64,000 nt of DNA, taken from positions 620,001-684,000 of the forward strand of contig NZ_JACYFJ010000001.1 in NCBI RefSeq assembly GCF_014855495.1, given 5' to 3'. Below the pieces are notes generated by a model, which was given only the letters and a program-made list of their open reading frames with translations, did not search any database and was not told the origin of the DNA. Of this stretch, positions 9,509-18,389 are shown one piece after another; the first letter of the stretch is position 1; every line of letters starts with the position of its first letter. Source of the DNA: Euzebyella saccharophila. Its GTDB lineage: Bacteria; Bacteroidota; Bacteroidia; Flavobacteriales; Flavobacteriaceae. The position numbers and the translations under genes are program-made.

Positions 9509-10042
9509 ATGATGAAGCAAAAGGAGTTTAGTATTCCTTTCTCAGGGTTGAAGCAAGGAAAACACGATTTTGAGTATACCATCAACAACCAGTTCTTTGA
9601 ATCTTTTGGGTATGAGGAGTTCAATGGTGCCAATATTCATCTTAACGTAGAGCTAAGGAAATTGAGCAATATGCTCGAGTTCTTTTTAAATGCAGACGGT
9701 ACGGTAAATGTAAATTGCGATTTGACCAATGAGCCCTACGAGCAACCAATTTCTTCAGAATTGAAATTGGTGGTAAAATTTGGTGAAGAATATAATGATG
9801 AGGATGACGAAATTTTGATTATCCCTCATGGTGAACACCAAGTGAATATTGCCCAATATGTATATGAAATGCTGGTGTTGGCTGTTCCGCAAAAAAGGGT
9901 TCACCCAGGTGTTTTAGATGGTAGCTTACAATCTGAAGCACTTAAGAAATTGCAGGAACTTCAACCTAAAGAGAAGAAAGAAGAAATTAAAGAAAACGAT
10001 CCCCGTTGGGACGAATTAAAGAAACTGTTAACGGATAAATAA
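9509..10042 (+). CDS. DUF177/YceD-family protein
   Basis: The protein (MMKQKEFSIPFSGLKQGKHD onward, 177 aa) matches the YceD/DUF177 family: a beta-rich N-terminal part, a central VNCDLTNEPYEQPIS segment that replaces the usual Cys-containing loop, and an acidic stretch EEYNDEDDEILIIPHGEHQVN followed by a helical region ending in a lysine-rich tail. Family members sit directly upstream of rpmF and have been linked to ribosomal RNA maturation in other bacteria. The rpmF start follows after 6 bp, so the two genes are co-transcribed from the promoter at 9436-9465. I chose the start at 9509 because the upstream ATG (9479) is almost at the predicted transcription start. Confidence 0.85.
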   Translation: MMKQKEFSIPFSGLKQGKHDFEYTINNQFFESFGYEEFNGANIHLNVELRKLSNMLEFFLNADGTVNVNCDLTNEPYEQPISSELKLVVKFGEEYNDEDDEILIIPHGEHQVNIAQYVYEMLVLAVPQKRVHPGVLDGSLQSEALKKLQELQPKEKKEEIKENDPRWDELKKLLTDK

Positions 10043-10048
10043 GTTAAA

Positions 10049-10246
10049 ATGGCACATCCTAAGAGAAAAATTTCGAAAACCAGAAGGGATAAAAGACGTA
10101 CGCACTACAAAGCGGTTGCTCCTACTTTAGCTACCGATCCTACTACTGGAGAAATGCACCTTTTCCACAGAGCCCACTGGCACGAAGGAAAACTATATTA
10201 CAAAGGTCAAGTCTTAATTGACAAAACAGAAGAAGCAGAAGCATAA
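10049..10246 (+). CDS. rpmF: 50S ribosomal protein L32
   Basis: The 65-aa basic protein begins [20 protein letters not shown], the standard L32 N-terminus. It lacks the CxxC zinc pairs of some L32 proteins, so it is the zinc-independent form. It is the second gene of the DUF177-rpmF operon and is followed at once by a strong terminator. Confidence 0.98.
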   Translation: MAHPKRKISKTRRDKRRTHYKAVAPTLATDPTTGEMHLFHRAHWHEGKLYYKGQVLIDKTEEAEA

Positions 10247-10269
10247 TTGTGCATTCTTATACCATATAT

Positions 10270-10304
10270 AACTCCCGTATGTTAAAATCAACGGGAGTTT
10301 TTTT
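10270..10304 (+). terminator. Rho-independent terminator after rpmF
   Basis: Inverted repeat AACTCCCGT (10270-10278) and ACGGGAGTT (10291-10299) followed by a run of T. It ends the DUF177-rpmF transcript. From 10305 to 10531 there is AT-rich leader DNA before fabH with no coding frame. Confidence 0.85.
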
Positions 10305-10531
10305 ATGGATTAAACCTGTGATCAGGTAATTTTGTTCCCTAGTATTAGGGTGCTTTCTTAAGTTCCTATGTTACGGGTTTTTAACCCTTCAAGGATTTTA
10401 AGAGGTAATCAGGCTCGGAATTAAATTTTCAAAAACGAGGGTGTTTCAGAAAATTTTTGCTGAAAAATGTTTAATTTTCACCAATTTTCAAGCATTTTTG
10501 ATGGTTTTTTGGATATCAAAGCAACTTTATA

Positions 10532-11527
10532 ATGACTAAAATAACAGCAGCAATTACCGCTGTAGGAGGTTACGTTCCCAAATTTGTACTTACCAACAAA
10601 ATGCTGGAAGGTATGGTGGAAACCAATGATGAGTGGATCGTTTCTAGAACTGGGATTAAAGAGAGACGTATATTAAAACCGGAAGAAGGGGAAGGAACTT
10701 CCTATATGGCCATTAAGGCGGCGAACGAGCTTATTGAAAAAAGAGATCTTGACCCCACAGAAATTGATTTGGTTATAGTGGCAACGGCCACACCGGATAA
10801 TATGGTAGCCTCTACTGCAGCTTTTGTTGCAGCTAAAATTGGGGCTAAAAATGCCTTCGCTTATGATTTGCTGGCCGCTTGTTCCAGTTTTCTTTTTGGC
10901 ATGTCTACAGCAGCTAGTTACATTCAATCCGGAAGGTATAAAAAGGTATTGTTGATCGGAGCTGATAAAATGTCCTCGATTATTGATTATACGGATAGAA
11001 CTACTTGTATAATATTTGGGGATGGTGCTGGTGCTGCTTTGTTTGAACCTAATGAAGAAGGCTTGGGCCTTCAAGATGAATATCTTCGTTCGGACGGTAA
11101 CGGAAGACAGTTTTTAGGGATGGATGCAGGAGGATCAATAATGCCTGCAACTGAGGAAACGGTAAAGAACAGAAAACACTATATTTATCAAGATGGTAGA
11201 ACGGTATTTAAATTTGCCGTTTCTAACATGGCAGATGTGGCCGAAAAAATTATGCAACGTAATAACTTACAAGAGTCCGATGTTGCATGGTTGGTTCCGC
11301 ATCAAGCCAACAAGAGGATCATAGACGCCACGGCGAATAGAATGGGCTTGGATAGTTCTAAGGTTCTTATGAACATACACAGGTACGGAAATACAACTTC
11401 TGCCACCCTGCCATTGCTCTTGGCGGATTTTGAAGGGCAGCTTAAAAAGGGAGATAACTTAGTGTTTGCCGCATTTGGAGGCGGATTTACCTGGGGCTCC
11501 ATTTACTTGAAGTGGGCCTATAATTAA
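10532..11527 (+). CDS. fabH: Beta-ketoacyl-ACP synthase III
   Basis: FabH condenses acetyl-CoA or a branched acyl-CoA with malonyl-ACP to start fatty acid synthesis. The 331-aa protein has the thiolase fold with Cys117 in YDLLAACSSFLFGM, the His in LVPHQANKRIIDATA near residue 257 and the Asn in NIHRYGNTTSAT near 287, i.e. the Cys-His-Asn triad. The N-terminus MTKITAAITAVGGYVPKF is normal. It is followed after 30 bp by accB and then accC, so initiation and malonyl-CoA supply are linked in one transcription unit. The preceding gap has no clear consensus promoter. Confidence 0.96.
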   Translation: MTKITAAITAVGGYVPKFVLTNKMLEGMVETNDEWIVSRTGIKERRILKPEEGEGTSYMAIKAANELIEKRDLDPTEIDLVIVATATPDNMVASTAAFVAAKIGAKNAFAYDLLAACSSFLFGMSTAASYIQSGRYKKVLLIGADKMSSIIDYTDRTTCIIFGDGAGAALFEPNEEGLGLQDEYLRSDGNGRQFLGMDAGGSIMPATEETVKNRKHYIYQDGRTVFKFAVSNMADVAEKIMQRNNLQESDVAWLVPHQANKRIIDATANRMGLDSSKVLMNIHRYGNTTSATLPLLLADFEGQLKKGDNLVFAAFGGGFTWGSIYLKWAYN

Positions 11528-11557
11528 TTTATTAGATTTCAAAACAAACTTAAATTC

Positions 11558-12055
11558 ATGGATATAAAAGAGATTCAAAGCCTTATTAGATTTGTAGCAA
11601 AATCTGGTGCTAGTGAGGTGAAGTTGGAGATGGAAGACATTAAAATTACCATCAAAACGGGTTCTTCAGATGCCGGTCCTGAGACCACCTTTGTTCAACA
11701 AATACCCATGGCCCAGGCACCAATGCAACAGGCGCCTGTGCAAGCTGCACAACCAGCTGCTGAAGCGGCCTCTTCCGGGGCTAGTTCAGATGCTAAGAAA
11801 GAGGACGATTCTAAGTACATTACCATCAAGTCTCCAATTATTGGTACGTTCTACAGAAAACCATCACCGGATAAGGACGCATTTGTTGAGGTAGGAAGTA
11901 GTATTGGTAAGGGCGATGTTCTTTGCGTTATTGAAGCAATGAAGCTTTTCAATGATATAGAATCTGAAGTCTCTGGAAAAATAGTAAAGATTTTGGTAGA
12001 TGATTCTTCTCCGGTAGAATTTGATCAACCATTGTTTTTGGTAGACCCTTCCTAG
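11558..12055 (+). CDS. accB: Acetyl-CoA carboxylase biotin carboxyl carrier protein
   Basis: The 165-aa protein has the usual three parts: an N-terminal segment [13 protein letters not shown], a flexible Ala/Pro/Gln linker at about residues 46-80, and a biotinyl domain at about 88-165 with [10 protein letters not shown], in which Lys129 is the biotin site. It carries the biotin between AccC and the carboxyltransferase. It lies between fabH (30 bp) and accC (85 bp) on the same strand. Confidence 0.97.
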   Translation: MDIKEIQSLIRFVAKSGASEVKLEMEDIKITIKTGSSDAGPETTFVQQIPMAQAPMQQAPVQAAQPAAEAASSGASSDAKKEDDSKYITIKSPIIGTFYRKPSPDKDAFVEVGSSIGKGDVLCVIEAMKLFNDIESEVSGKIVKILVDDSSPVEFDQPLFLVDPS

Positions 12056-12140
12056 TTAAGAATTTCCAAATAAATGTTTCGGTAGCTACTTGTTGATTTA
12101 GACTCCGAGACCTAAAATTTGGCTTTTAATTTTAAAAGTT

Positions 12141-13493
12141 ATGTTCAAAAAAATACTCATTGCCAATAGGGGAGAGATTGCGCTTCGTGTTATTCGTACG
12201 TGCAAGGAAATGGGCATCAAAACGGTGGCCGTTTATTCCAAGGCAGATGAAGAAAGTTTACATGTTCGTTTTGCGGATGAGGCCGTATGTATAGGTCCGG
12301 CGCCCAGTAGCGAATCCTATTTAAAGATACCGAATATCATCGCTGCAGCTGAGATTACCAATGCAGATGCCATTCACCCTGGTTACGGTTTCCTTTCCGA
12401 AAATTCTAAGTTTTCCAAGATTTGTGCAGAGCATGATATTAAATTTATTGGAGCTTCTGGAGAGCAGATAGACCGTATGGGTGACAAGGCCACGGCCAAA
12501 GAAACTATGAAACAGGCGGGTGTTCCTGTTGTACCGGGCTCGGAAGGATTGCTTAAGGATGTTGCCCACGCCAAAAAGGAGGCAAAGAAGATGGGATATC
12601 CTGTTATGATAAAAGCTACTGCCGGTGGTGGTGGTAAAGGTATGCGTGCCATTTGGTCCGAAGATGAGATGCAAAGCAATTTTGAAAGTGCAGTACAGGA
12701 AGCCACGGCCGCTTTTGGTAATGGTGGTATGTACATGGAGAAATTGATTGAAGAGCCAAGACATATTGAAATTCAAGTTGTAGGTGATCAGTATGGAAAG
12801 GCTTGTCACTTATCGGAAAGGGATTGTTCCGTTCAGCGTAGGCATCAAAAGCTTACGGAGGAAACACCTTCTCCCTTCATGACGGATAAACTACGTGATG
12901 ATATGGGTAAGGCTGCCATCAAGGCTGCGGAGTTTATTAAATATGAAGGAGCGGGAACTATTGAGTTTTTAGTGGATAAACACCGTAATTTCTACTTTAT
13001 GGAGATGAACACCCGTATTCAAGTAGAGCATCCAATTACGGAGCAAGTAATAGACTATGACCTCATTAGGGAGCAGATTTTAGTTGCAGGCGGCGTTCCA
13101 ATTTCCGGAAAAAATTACCTTCCAAAACTACATTCGATTGAGTGTCGTATCAATGCCGAAGACCCTTATAACAATTTTAGGCCATCCCCAGGTAGAATTA
13201 CCACATTGCACACTCCGGGTGGGCACGGGGTTCGAATGGACACCCATGTCTATAGTGGATATAGTATTCCGCCAAACTATGACTCTATGATTGCCAAGTT
13301 GATTACCACTGCGCAAACACGCGAGGAGGCAATTAATAAAATGAAAAGAGCATTGGATGAGTTTGTAATTGAAGGAATAAAAACCACCATCCCTTTTCAT
13401 AGGCAATTGATGGATCATCCAGATTATTTGGCTGGAAATTATACCACCAAGTTTATGGAAACCTTTAAAATGGCTCCGGAAAAAGAAGATTAA
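12141..13493 (+). CDS. accC: Acetyl-CoA carboxylase biotin carboxylase subunit
   Basis: The 450-aa protein starts [20 protein letters not shown] and carries the ATP-grasp domain with [15 protein letters not shown] as ATP-binding loop, [11 protein letters not shown], and the catalytic-site stretch [16 protein letters not shown]. It carboxylates biotin on AccB using ATP and bicarbonate. The length matches single-subunit AccC of the acetyl-CoA enzyme rather than the fused propionyl-CoA type. It ends the fabH-accB-accC unit and is followed by a terminator. Confidence 0.98.
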   Translation: MFKKILIANRGEIALRVIRTCKEMGIKTVAVYSKADEESLHVRFADEAVCIGPAPSSESYLKIPNIIAAAEITNADAIHPGYGFLSENSKFSKICAEHDIKFIGASGEQIDRMGDKATAKETMKQAGVPVVPGSEGLLKDVAHAKKEAKKMGYPVMIKATAGGGGKGMRAIWSEDEMQSNFESAVQEATAAFGNGGMYMEKLIEEPRHIEIQVVGDQYGKACHLSERDCSVQRRHQKLTEETPSPFMTDKLRDDMGKAAIKAAEFIKYEGAGTIEFLVDKHRNFYFMEMNTRIQVEHPITEQVIDYDLIREQILVAGGVPISGKNYLPKLHSIECRINAEDPYNNFRPSPGRITTLHTPGGHGVRMDTHVYSGYSIPPNYDSMIAKLITTAQTREEAINKMKRALDEFVIEGIKTTIPFHRQLMDHPDYLAGNYTTKFMETFKMAPEKED

Positions 13494-13500
13494 AAATACG

Positions 13501-13526
13501 GCCCCGATTTTTCGGGGCTTTTTTTT
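13501..13526 (+). terminator. Rho-independent terminator after accC
   Basis: Stem GCCCCGA (13501-13507) with TCGGGGC (13512-13518), four-base loop, then an eight-T run. It closes the fatty-acid unit before the FAD oxidoreductase at 13569. Confidence 0.85.
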
Positions 13527-13568
13527 GCGCTGCATTTTTTACCTTCATGCAATCGCAATGTAAAGGTT

Positions 13569-14681
13569 ATGAATCTCAGCTATTGGGAATATAAAACATG
13601 GTTGGACCGCATTGATTTTACCGTAGTTGGTAGCGGCATTACAGGTCTAAATTGCGCCCTTCAGTTACGGGAACGATTTTCCAATGCAAAAATTTTGGTG
13701 ATTGATAAGGGTGTTCTGCCTCAAGGTGCGAGTACTAAAAATGCCGGTTTTGCCTGTTTTGGTAGTATTTCCGAAATACTGGATGATTTAAAAAACCATT
13801 CGGAAGATGAGGTGGTAAATCTGGTGAATAGAAGATGGGAGGGAATTCAATTTCTTCGGAAAACTTTGGGTGATACCGCCATGGATTTTCAACAATTTGG
13901 GGGATATGAAATATTTTCTAAAAAAGATGAAGAGCTTTTTGAAAGTTCCATGGCCCAGATAGGTTATATGAATGAACTGCTTTTATCCGTTTTTGGCCAG
14001 AAGGCTTTTGAACTTTATTCCAATAATTTTGGTTTTGGAAATTGTCTGAATCAATCCGTGGTAAACCCATTGGAAGGTCAATTAAACCCGGGTAAAATGA
14101 TGATTGCGTTGCTCAAAAAAGCAAGGGCGGCCAATATTAGCATTTTAAATGGGGTTGAAGTACAGCACCTAGAAGAGGGAAGCAATTCGGTAGTAGTAAC
14201 GACACCTGAATTTGAATTTTCCTCCAACTATGTTTGCATTGCTACCAATGGCTTTGCGGCTCAGCTCACGGGAGAAAAAATAAAGCCAGCAAGGTCCCAA
14301 GTGCTTTTGACCAAGCCCTTGAAGAATTTAAAAGTCCAGGGAACCTTTCATCTAGATAAAGGTTATAGTTATTTTAGAAATTTGGATAACCGTATTTTAT
14401 TAGGCGGTGGTAGAAATCTGGATTTTTCAGGGGAAGAGACTACTAAATTTGGTAACACAGAGGTAATTCAACTTCATTTGAAAAAAGTCCTTACTGAATT
14501 GATCCTTCCTAACCAGCAAATAGAAATTGATTGTAGATGGAGCGGAATAATGGGTGTAGGAAATTCCAAACGGCCCATTGTAAAACAACTGAGCGATCAT
14601 GTATTCTGTGGAGTTAGGTTAGGGGGTATGGGCGTGGCTATAGGAAGTTTGGTGGGTAAGGAAATGGCAAACTTGGTTTAG
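13569..14681 (+). CDS. FAD-dependent oxidoreductase (DAO family)
   Basis: The 370-aa protein has a Rossmann FAD-binding motif FTVVGSGITGLNCALQL at about residues 17-33, then the DAO-family substrate domain and the C-terminal FAD contact GVRLGGMGVAIGSLVG. The motif ASTKNAGFACFGS resembles the second FAD site of glycine oxidase/D-amino-acid dehydrogenase relatives. It should oxidise an amine or amino acid, but the substrate is not evident. It stands between the accC terminator and the sugar-acid dehydratase at 14749 (68 bp), and may be its own unit. No signal peptide, so it is cytoplasmic. Confidence 0.85.
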   Translation: MNLSYWEYKTWLDRIDFTVVGSGITGLNCALQLRERFSNAKILVIDKGVLPQGASTKNAGFACFGSISEILDDLKNHSEDEVVNLVNRRWEGIQFLRKTLGDTAMDFQQFGGYEIFSKKDEELFESSMAQIGYMNELLLSVFGQKAFELYSNNFGFGNCLNQSVVNPLEGQLNPGKMMIALLKKARAANISILNGVEVQHLEEGSNSVVVTTPEFEFSSNYVCIATNGFAAQLTGEKIKPARSQVLLTKPLKNLKVQGTFHLDKGYSYFRNLDNRILLGGGRNLDFSGEETTKFGNTEVIQLHLKKVLTELILPNQQIEIDCRWSGIMGVGNSKRPIVKQLSDHVFCGVRLGGMGVAIGSLVGKEMANLV

Positions 14682-14748
14682 CTTTTTTAGATTGTTTCTC
14701 TTCTTGATATTCGCTATTTTAATCGATTCTAATACCAACTAAAACTAC

Positions 14749-16473
14749 ATGTCCATAAAGAAAAAGCTTCGCAGTTCAGAATGGTTCAATAGCGACAATA
14801 AGAAAATGAATTTCGTACACCGTTCGTGGTTGCGAAATCAAGGGTATCCTGATGATTATTTTGAAGGTAAGCCCGTCATTGGCATCTGTAATACATGGTC
14901 CGATCTCACGCCTTGTAATGGACATTTGCGGCAATTTGCCGAAGTGGTGAAAAGAGGCATTCTGGAGGCAGGAGGTTTTCCTATGGAATTTCCGGTGATG
15001 AGTTTGGGCGAGACCATTATGAAGCCCACCACTATGTTATTTAGAAATTTGGCCAGTATGGATACTGAGGAGTCCATTAGGGCCAATCCCTTGGACGGTA
15101 TTGTTCTTTTAACAGGATGCGATAAAACAACACCCTCTACGTTAATGGGGGCCTGTAGTGTAGATTTGCCCACTATCGTGGTTCCGGGAGGTCCCATGTT
15201 GAGTGGGCGTTTTAGAGGAGAGCAAATAGGTTCTGGTTCCATGAATTGGATGGTGAAGGAAAAGCAGAACAATGAGGCCTTTACGGATGCCGATTTTAGG
15301 GAAGCGGAAGTCTGTTTGGCCAGAAGTATAGGTCATTGTAATACAATGGGTACAGCTTCCACTATGTCAACCATGGTAGAAGCCTTGGGGTTAACACTGC
15401 CCGGATTTTCTTCCATTCCCGCTGCTGACGCCAGAAAGAAAATGTACGCACAGCTTTCCGGCAGACGTATTGTAGAAATGGTCAAGGAAGATTTGACTCT
15501 ATCAAAAATACTTACTAGAGAGGCATTTGAAAATGCTATTGTAACCAACTCCGGGGTTGGCGGATCTACCAACCTTATTATCCATTTAACGGCCGTAGCA
15601 GGCCGTGTGGGCATTGATTTAAAGTTAGAGGACTTTGATATACATGGCAGCAAGATACCGTTGCTGGTCAATTTAAAACCGTCCGGGAAATACCTAATGG
15701 AAGATTTCTACTATGCAGGTGGCCTTCCCGTGGTTTTGAAGAACTTGATGCCCTTGCTGCATAAGGAGGTCATTACGGTAAATGGGGCCACAATGGCGGA
15801 GAATTATAAGGATGCCGTTTGTTATGAAGAAGATGTGATACGTACCCTGGAGAGTCCCTTAAAAAAAGAAGCGGGAATTGCAGTATTGAAAGGAAATCTG
15901 TGCGAAAATGGTTCAGTTATCAAGCCCTCCGCGGCTTCATTACATCTAATGAAGCATACGGGTAAGGCAGTAGTTTTTGAAACTATGGAAGATTATCATG
16001 AACGCATAGATGACCCCAACCTGAAAATTGATGAAAATAGCGTTATTGTTTTAAAAGGAGTGGGGCCTAAGGGATATCCGGGAATGCCGGAGGTAGGTAA
16101 TGTAGACCTGCCCGCCAAATTGATCAAAAAAGGCGTGAGGGATATGGTTCGTATCTCGGATGGCAGAATGAGCGGTACCGCTGGTGGCACCGTAATACTT
16201 CATGTTTCCCCAGAATCATCTGTTGGCGGTACTCTGGCATTGGTAGAAAACGGTGATATGATTTCCTTGGATGTAGAAAAAAGAAGTTTGGAGTTATTGG
16301 TTTCTGATGAGGAACTACAAAAAAGAAAACAGTCTTGGAAAGCGCCCGAACCAAGAGCGGATAGAGGCTATGTAAAATTGTACATAGACCATGTGGAACA
16401 AGCGGATAAGGGTGCGGATTTAAATTTTTTGGTTGGAGGGTCTGGCTCTAAAGTGGAACGTGATTCGCACTAA
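14749..16473 (+). CDS. IlvD/Edd-family dehydratase, sugar-acid (L-arabonate-like) type
   Basis: The 574-aa protein is a Fe-S-dependent dehydratase with the family Cys-containing motifs: ICNTWSDLTPCNGHLR, LLTGCDKTTPSTLMGACSVD and ARSIGHCNTMGTAS, plus RISDGRMSGTAGGT towards the C-terminus. The spacing and the start LRSSEWFNSDNKKMNFVHRS fit the pentonate/hexonate dehydratases (for example L-arabonate dehydratase) better than dihydroxy-acid dehydratase of branched-chain amino acid synthesis. It would convert an aldonate to a 2-keto-3-deoxy acid. The Gre-like gene follows after 3 bp. The actual sugar acid is an inference. Confidence 0.88.
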   Translation: MSIKKKLRSSEWFNSDNKKMNFVHRSWLRNQGYPDDYFEGKPVIGICNTWSDLTPCNGHLRQFAEVVKRGILEAGGFPMEFPVMSLGETIMKPTTMLFRNLASMDTEESIRANPLDGIVLLTGCDKTTPSTLMGACSVDLPTIVVPGGPMLSGRFRGEQIGSGSMNWMVKEKQNNEAFTDADFREAEVCLARSIGHCNTMGTASTMSTMVEALGLTLPGFSSIPAADARKKMYAQLSGRRIVEMVKEDLTLSKILTREAFENAIVTNSGVGGSTNLIIHLTAVAGRVGIDLKLEDFDIHGSKIPLLVNLKPSGKYLMEDFYYAGGLPVVLKNLMPLLHKEVITVNGATMAENYKDAVCYEEDVIRTLESPLKKEAGIAVLKGNLCENGSVIKPSAASLHLMKHTGKAVVFETMEDYHERIDDPNLKIDENSVIVLKGVGPKGYPGMPEVGNVDLPAKLIKKGVRDMVRISDGRMSGTAGGTVILHVSPESSVGGTLALVENGDMISLDVEKRSLELLVSDEELQKRKQSWKAPEPRADRGYVKLYIDHVEQADKGADLNFLVGGSGSKVERDSH

Positions 16474-16476
16474 TTT

Positions 16477-16929
16477 ATGAATACGTTAAAAGAGGAAGTA
16501 TTTAGGTTTTGTACAGAATTTGTTCATAGTAGAATTTCTCGAATTAAAGCCTCGATAGCGGAAATCGAGGAATCATTACAAAGTGAAACCAAAAGTTCTG
16601 CTGGTGACAAACACGAGACCGGTAGGGCCATGATTCAGCTGGAAAGGGAAAAGTTGGGTGCTCAATTGGCAGAGGCAGAGCGTATGTTCCAAATTTTATT
16701 GCGTACGGCAAAGACTAGTGTTTCCAATAAAGGAGTATTGGGGAGTTTGGTTTTTACCAGCGCCGGTAATTATTATTTGTCCGTTTCTGCAGGGGAATTC
16801 AAAAATTCAGAATTAAGTGTATTTTGTATATCCGCTGCCACACCTATAGGAAAATTATTATTGGGGAAGGAAGTGGGAAATGAAGTATCCTTTAGGGATA
16901 AAAAAATCACTGTTTTAGAAATAAAATAG
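16477..16929 (+). CDS. GreA/GreB-like protein, 150 aa
   Basis: The N-terminal 75 residues form a predicted antiparallel coiled coil rich in Glu and Lys (IAEIEESLQSETKSSAGDKH, then REKLGAQLAEAERMFQI), and the C-terminal half is a small beta domain of the GreA/GreB FKBP-like type (GSLVFTSAGNYYLSVSAG, TPIGKLLLGKEVGNEVSF). Gre factors reach into the RNA polymerase secondary channel and stimulate RNA cleavage; here the acidic tip of the hairpin is present but different, so it may be a polymerase-binding factor without cleavage activity. It is translationally close to the dehydratase (3 bp) but unlikely to be functionally tied to it. Confidence 0.72.
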   Translation: MNTLKEEVFRFCTEFVHSRISRIKASIAEIEESLQSETKSSAGDKHETGRAMIQLEREKLGAQLAEAERMFQILLRTAKTSVSNKGVLGSLVFTSAGNYYLSVSAGEFKNSELSVFCISAATPIGKLLLGKEVGNEVSFRDKKITVLEIK

Positions 16930-16934
16930 GAGGT

Positions 16935-17453
16935 TTACACCTGTCCCGTTCCTTTCATGGACAGATAAGTAGCTGTCCAAACGATGACGGACGAAAAGAA
17001 TATACCTATGGTATTGGCCCAAAAAGCTTTGCTTTTTTCAATTCTAAAAAGATAGGTTGCAATGCTCCCTGCATAAACCCCTGTGCCGGGCAATGGAATC
17101 ATTACAAAAAGGATAAGACCCCAAAAGCCATATTTCTGAATTTTACCTCCTGATCCCGTTTTGGCGCGTCTAGCTACATAAATAGCCGATTTCTTATAAA
17201 AAAACCAACGTAAGAAATACTTGTTAATCTTTTCCAAGAAGAATATCATGATAGGGAAAACAAGCACATTTGCCGCAAAGCAGGCAATGAAAACTAGGTA
17301 GATATTGTGTCCGTTGAGCATTCCATATGGGATGCCTACCTTGGCTTCACCAAAGGGCGATAAACTCCACAAAACAGCTATTATAAAATCTATGATAACA
17401 GTAAAATTAAATTCAGCAAAGCTAGCATTATCACAGTTTTGTACCAATTTCAA
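16935..17453 (-). CDS. COG2426-type small multidrug-export-like membrane protein
   Basis: The 172-aa protein has about five hydrophobic helices and the conserved COG2426 stretch SLSPFGEAKVGIPYGML followed later by PLPGTGVYAGSIATYLF. The family is named after a putative small-drug exporter and resembles part of the DedA-like fold; activity is unproven. The only start that keeps the N-terminal helix complete is TTG at 17451-17453. However, a good promoter match (TTG 17445-17447, N20, TAGCTTTG 17417-17424, minus strand) lies inside those first codons, so translation may begin later at a non-ATG codon, e.g. TTG 17372. Convergent with the Gre-like gene, 5 bp apart. Confidence 0.78.
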   Translation of the reverse strand: MKLVQNCDNASFAEFNFTVIIDFIIAVLWSLSPFGEAKVGIPYGMLNGHNIYLVFIACFAANVLVFPIMIFFLEKINKYFLRWFFYKKSAIYVARRAKTGSGGKIQKYGFWGLILFVMIPLPGTGVYAGSIATYLFRIEKSKAFWANTIGIFFSSVIVWTATYLSMKGTGQV

Positions 17454-17596
17454 CTCTTAAAAATTGATTAAAGTTTAGCTAAAGCCGATAAATGGTCTTT
17501 AGGTCATGGCTTTTAAACCGTTGAACGAATTTTTACAATAAATAGTAAGCTCCTAAGTTTTCTTGAAAACGTTTTGTACCCCCAAATCATTAGAAT

Positions 17597-17746
17597 ATGA
17601 AACAATTTTTTATCAAGCTTGCCCTTTTGGCATTTTTTTCCCTAACAACGTTTTCATGTAGTGTAGAATCTGAATTAGAAAATCTTACAGATGAAATTGA
17701 AAGAGTAAACCATTTGGAAACCAATAGCTTAGAAACAGCCAACTAA
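17597..17746 (+). CDS. Small lipoprotein, 49 aa
   Basis: A short frame, ATG 17597 to TAA 17746, encodes a lipoprotein signal MKQFFIKLALLAFFSLTTFS with Cys21 as lipid site, followed by a 28-residue acidic tail (SVESELENLTDEIERVNHLE). The tail looks like a short amphipathic or coiled-coil helix. A strong terminator follows 25 bp after the stop, so the unit is a compact single-gene transcript. No family recognised; size and layout recall Lpp-like or other tiny envelope lipoproteins, but this is inference. Confidence 0.72.
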   Translation: MKQFFIKLALLAFFSLTTFSCSVESELENLTDEIERVNHLETNSLETAN

Positions 17747-17770
17747 CATTTTATTTGTAAAGAGTATGAG

Positions 17771-17792
17771 AGCCCCAATGGGGCTTTTTTTT
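17771..17792 (+). terminator. Rho-independent terminator after the 49-aa lipoprotein
   Basis: AGCCCC (17771-17776), loop AAT, GGGGCT (17780-17785), then eight T. It isolates the small lipoprotein gene from the PAS gene at 17862. Confidence 0.85.
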
Positions 17793-17861
17793 GTAGCTAC
17801 ATCTTACTGTCACAATAAATTGTTTAAAATTTATTAACTTAGCTTAAACAAAGTTCACGGT

Positions 17862-18383
17862 ATGAGAGAGATATCCCCCTATGATAAAGCTATAATGGCT
17901 TTCTTTAAAGAAAGAAAAATAACGGCGGCACCATTGTCATCTTGGGATATGTCCAGTGTACATTTTCAATTGTTCAGGGATTATTTTAAGAACGAGGAAG
18001 AAATCAAGCAACTGGCAAAAGAAGTCAAATGGAAAAATTATAAAGCTATTAGGCCCTCTAATATTGATTTGGATCGTGTAATAGTGGTTACCAATACTGA
18101 GTTGGAAATTGTGTATGCCACGGACAACATTAAGCGGATGTCCGGTTTTGAAAGAGATGAAGTTATTGGTAAAAAACCGAGTATGTTTCAGGGTGCACTA
18201 ACAAGTGAATCGGTCAAAGCTAGAATTAGAAATTCCATTATAAATGAAGTGACTTTTGAAGAGACCATTACCAACTACAAAAAAAATGGCTCCCCCTATT
18301 CCTGTTGGATCAAGGGAGAGCCTATATTCAATAAAAAAGGAAAACTGGTCAACTTTATAGCTTTTGAAAAGGAAGTTGCCTAG
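17862..18383 (+). CDS. Single PAS-domain protein, LOV-like but without the photoactive cysteine
   Basis: The 173-aa protein has an N-terminal helical extension of about 65 residues and a PAS domain at about 66-173: IVVTNTELEIVYATDNIKRM, then GFERDEVIGKKPSMFQGALT, then INEVTFEETITNYKKNGSPY and a C-terminal PIFNKKGKLVNFIAFEKEV. The middle motif is laid out like the LOV motif GxNCRFLQG, but reads GKKPSMFQG, so the flavin-adduct cysteine is replaced by Pro/Ser. It has no kinase, cyclase or DNA-binding domain. Probably a cytoplasmic sensor that acts through partner binding; ligand unknown. Such single PAS proteins are frequent in Flavobacteriaceae. Confidence 0.82.
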   Translation: MREISPYDKAIMAFFKERKITAAPLSSWDMSSVHFQLFRDYFKNEEEIKQLAKEVKWKNYKAIRPSNIDLDRVIVVTNTELEIVYATDNIKRMSGFERDEVIGKKPSMFQGALTSESVKARIRNSIINEVTFEETITNYKKNGSPYSCWIKGEPIFNKKGKLVNFIAFEKEVA

Positions 18384-18389
18384 TTAGCT

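Noticed and set aside
10305-10531. A plsX gene between rpmF and fabH, as found in some other bacteria
   Set aside because: The gap is about 0.2 kb, AT-rich and without a frame; plsX is not here.
12321-12809. 162- and 117-codon minus frames over accC
   Set aside because: Both are shadows of a well-conserved enzyme gene and have no features of their own.
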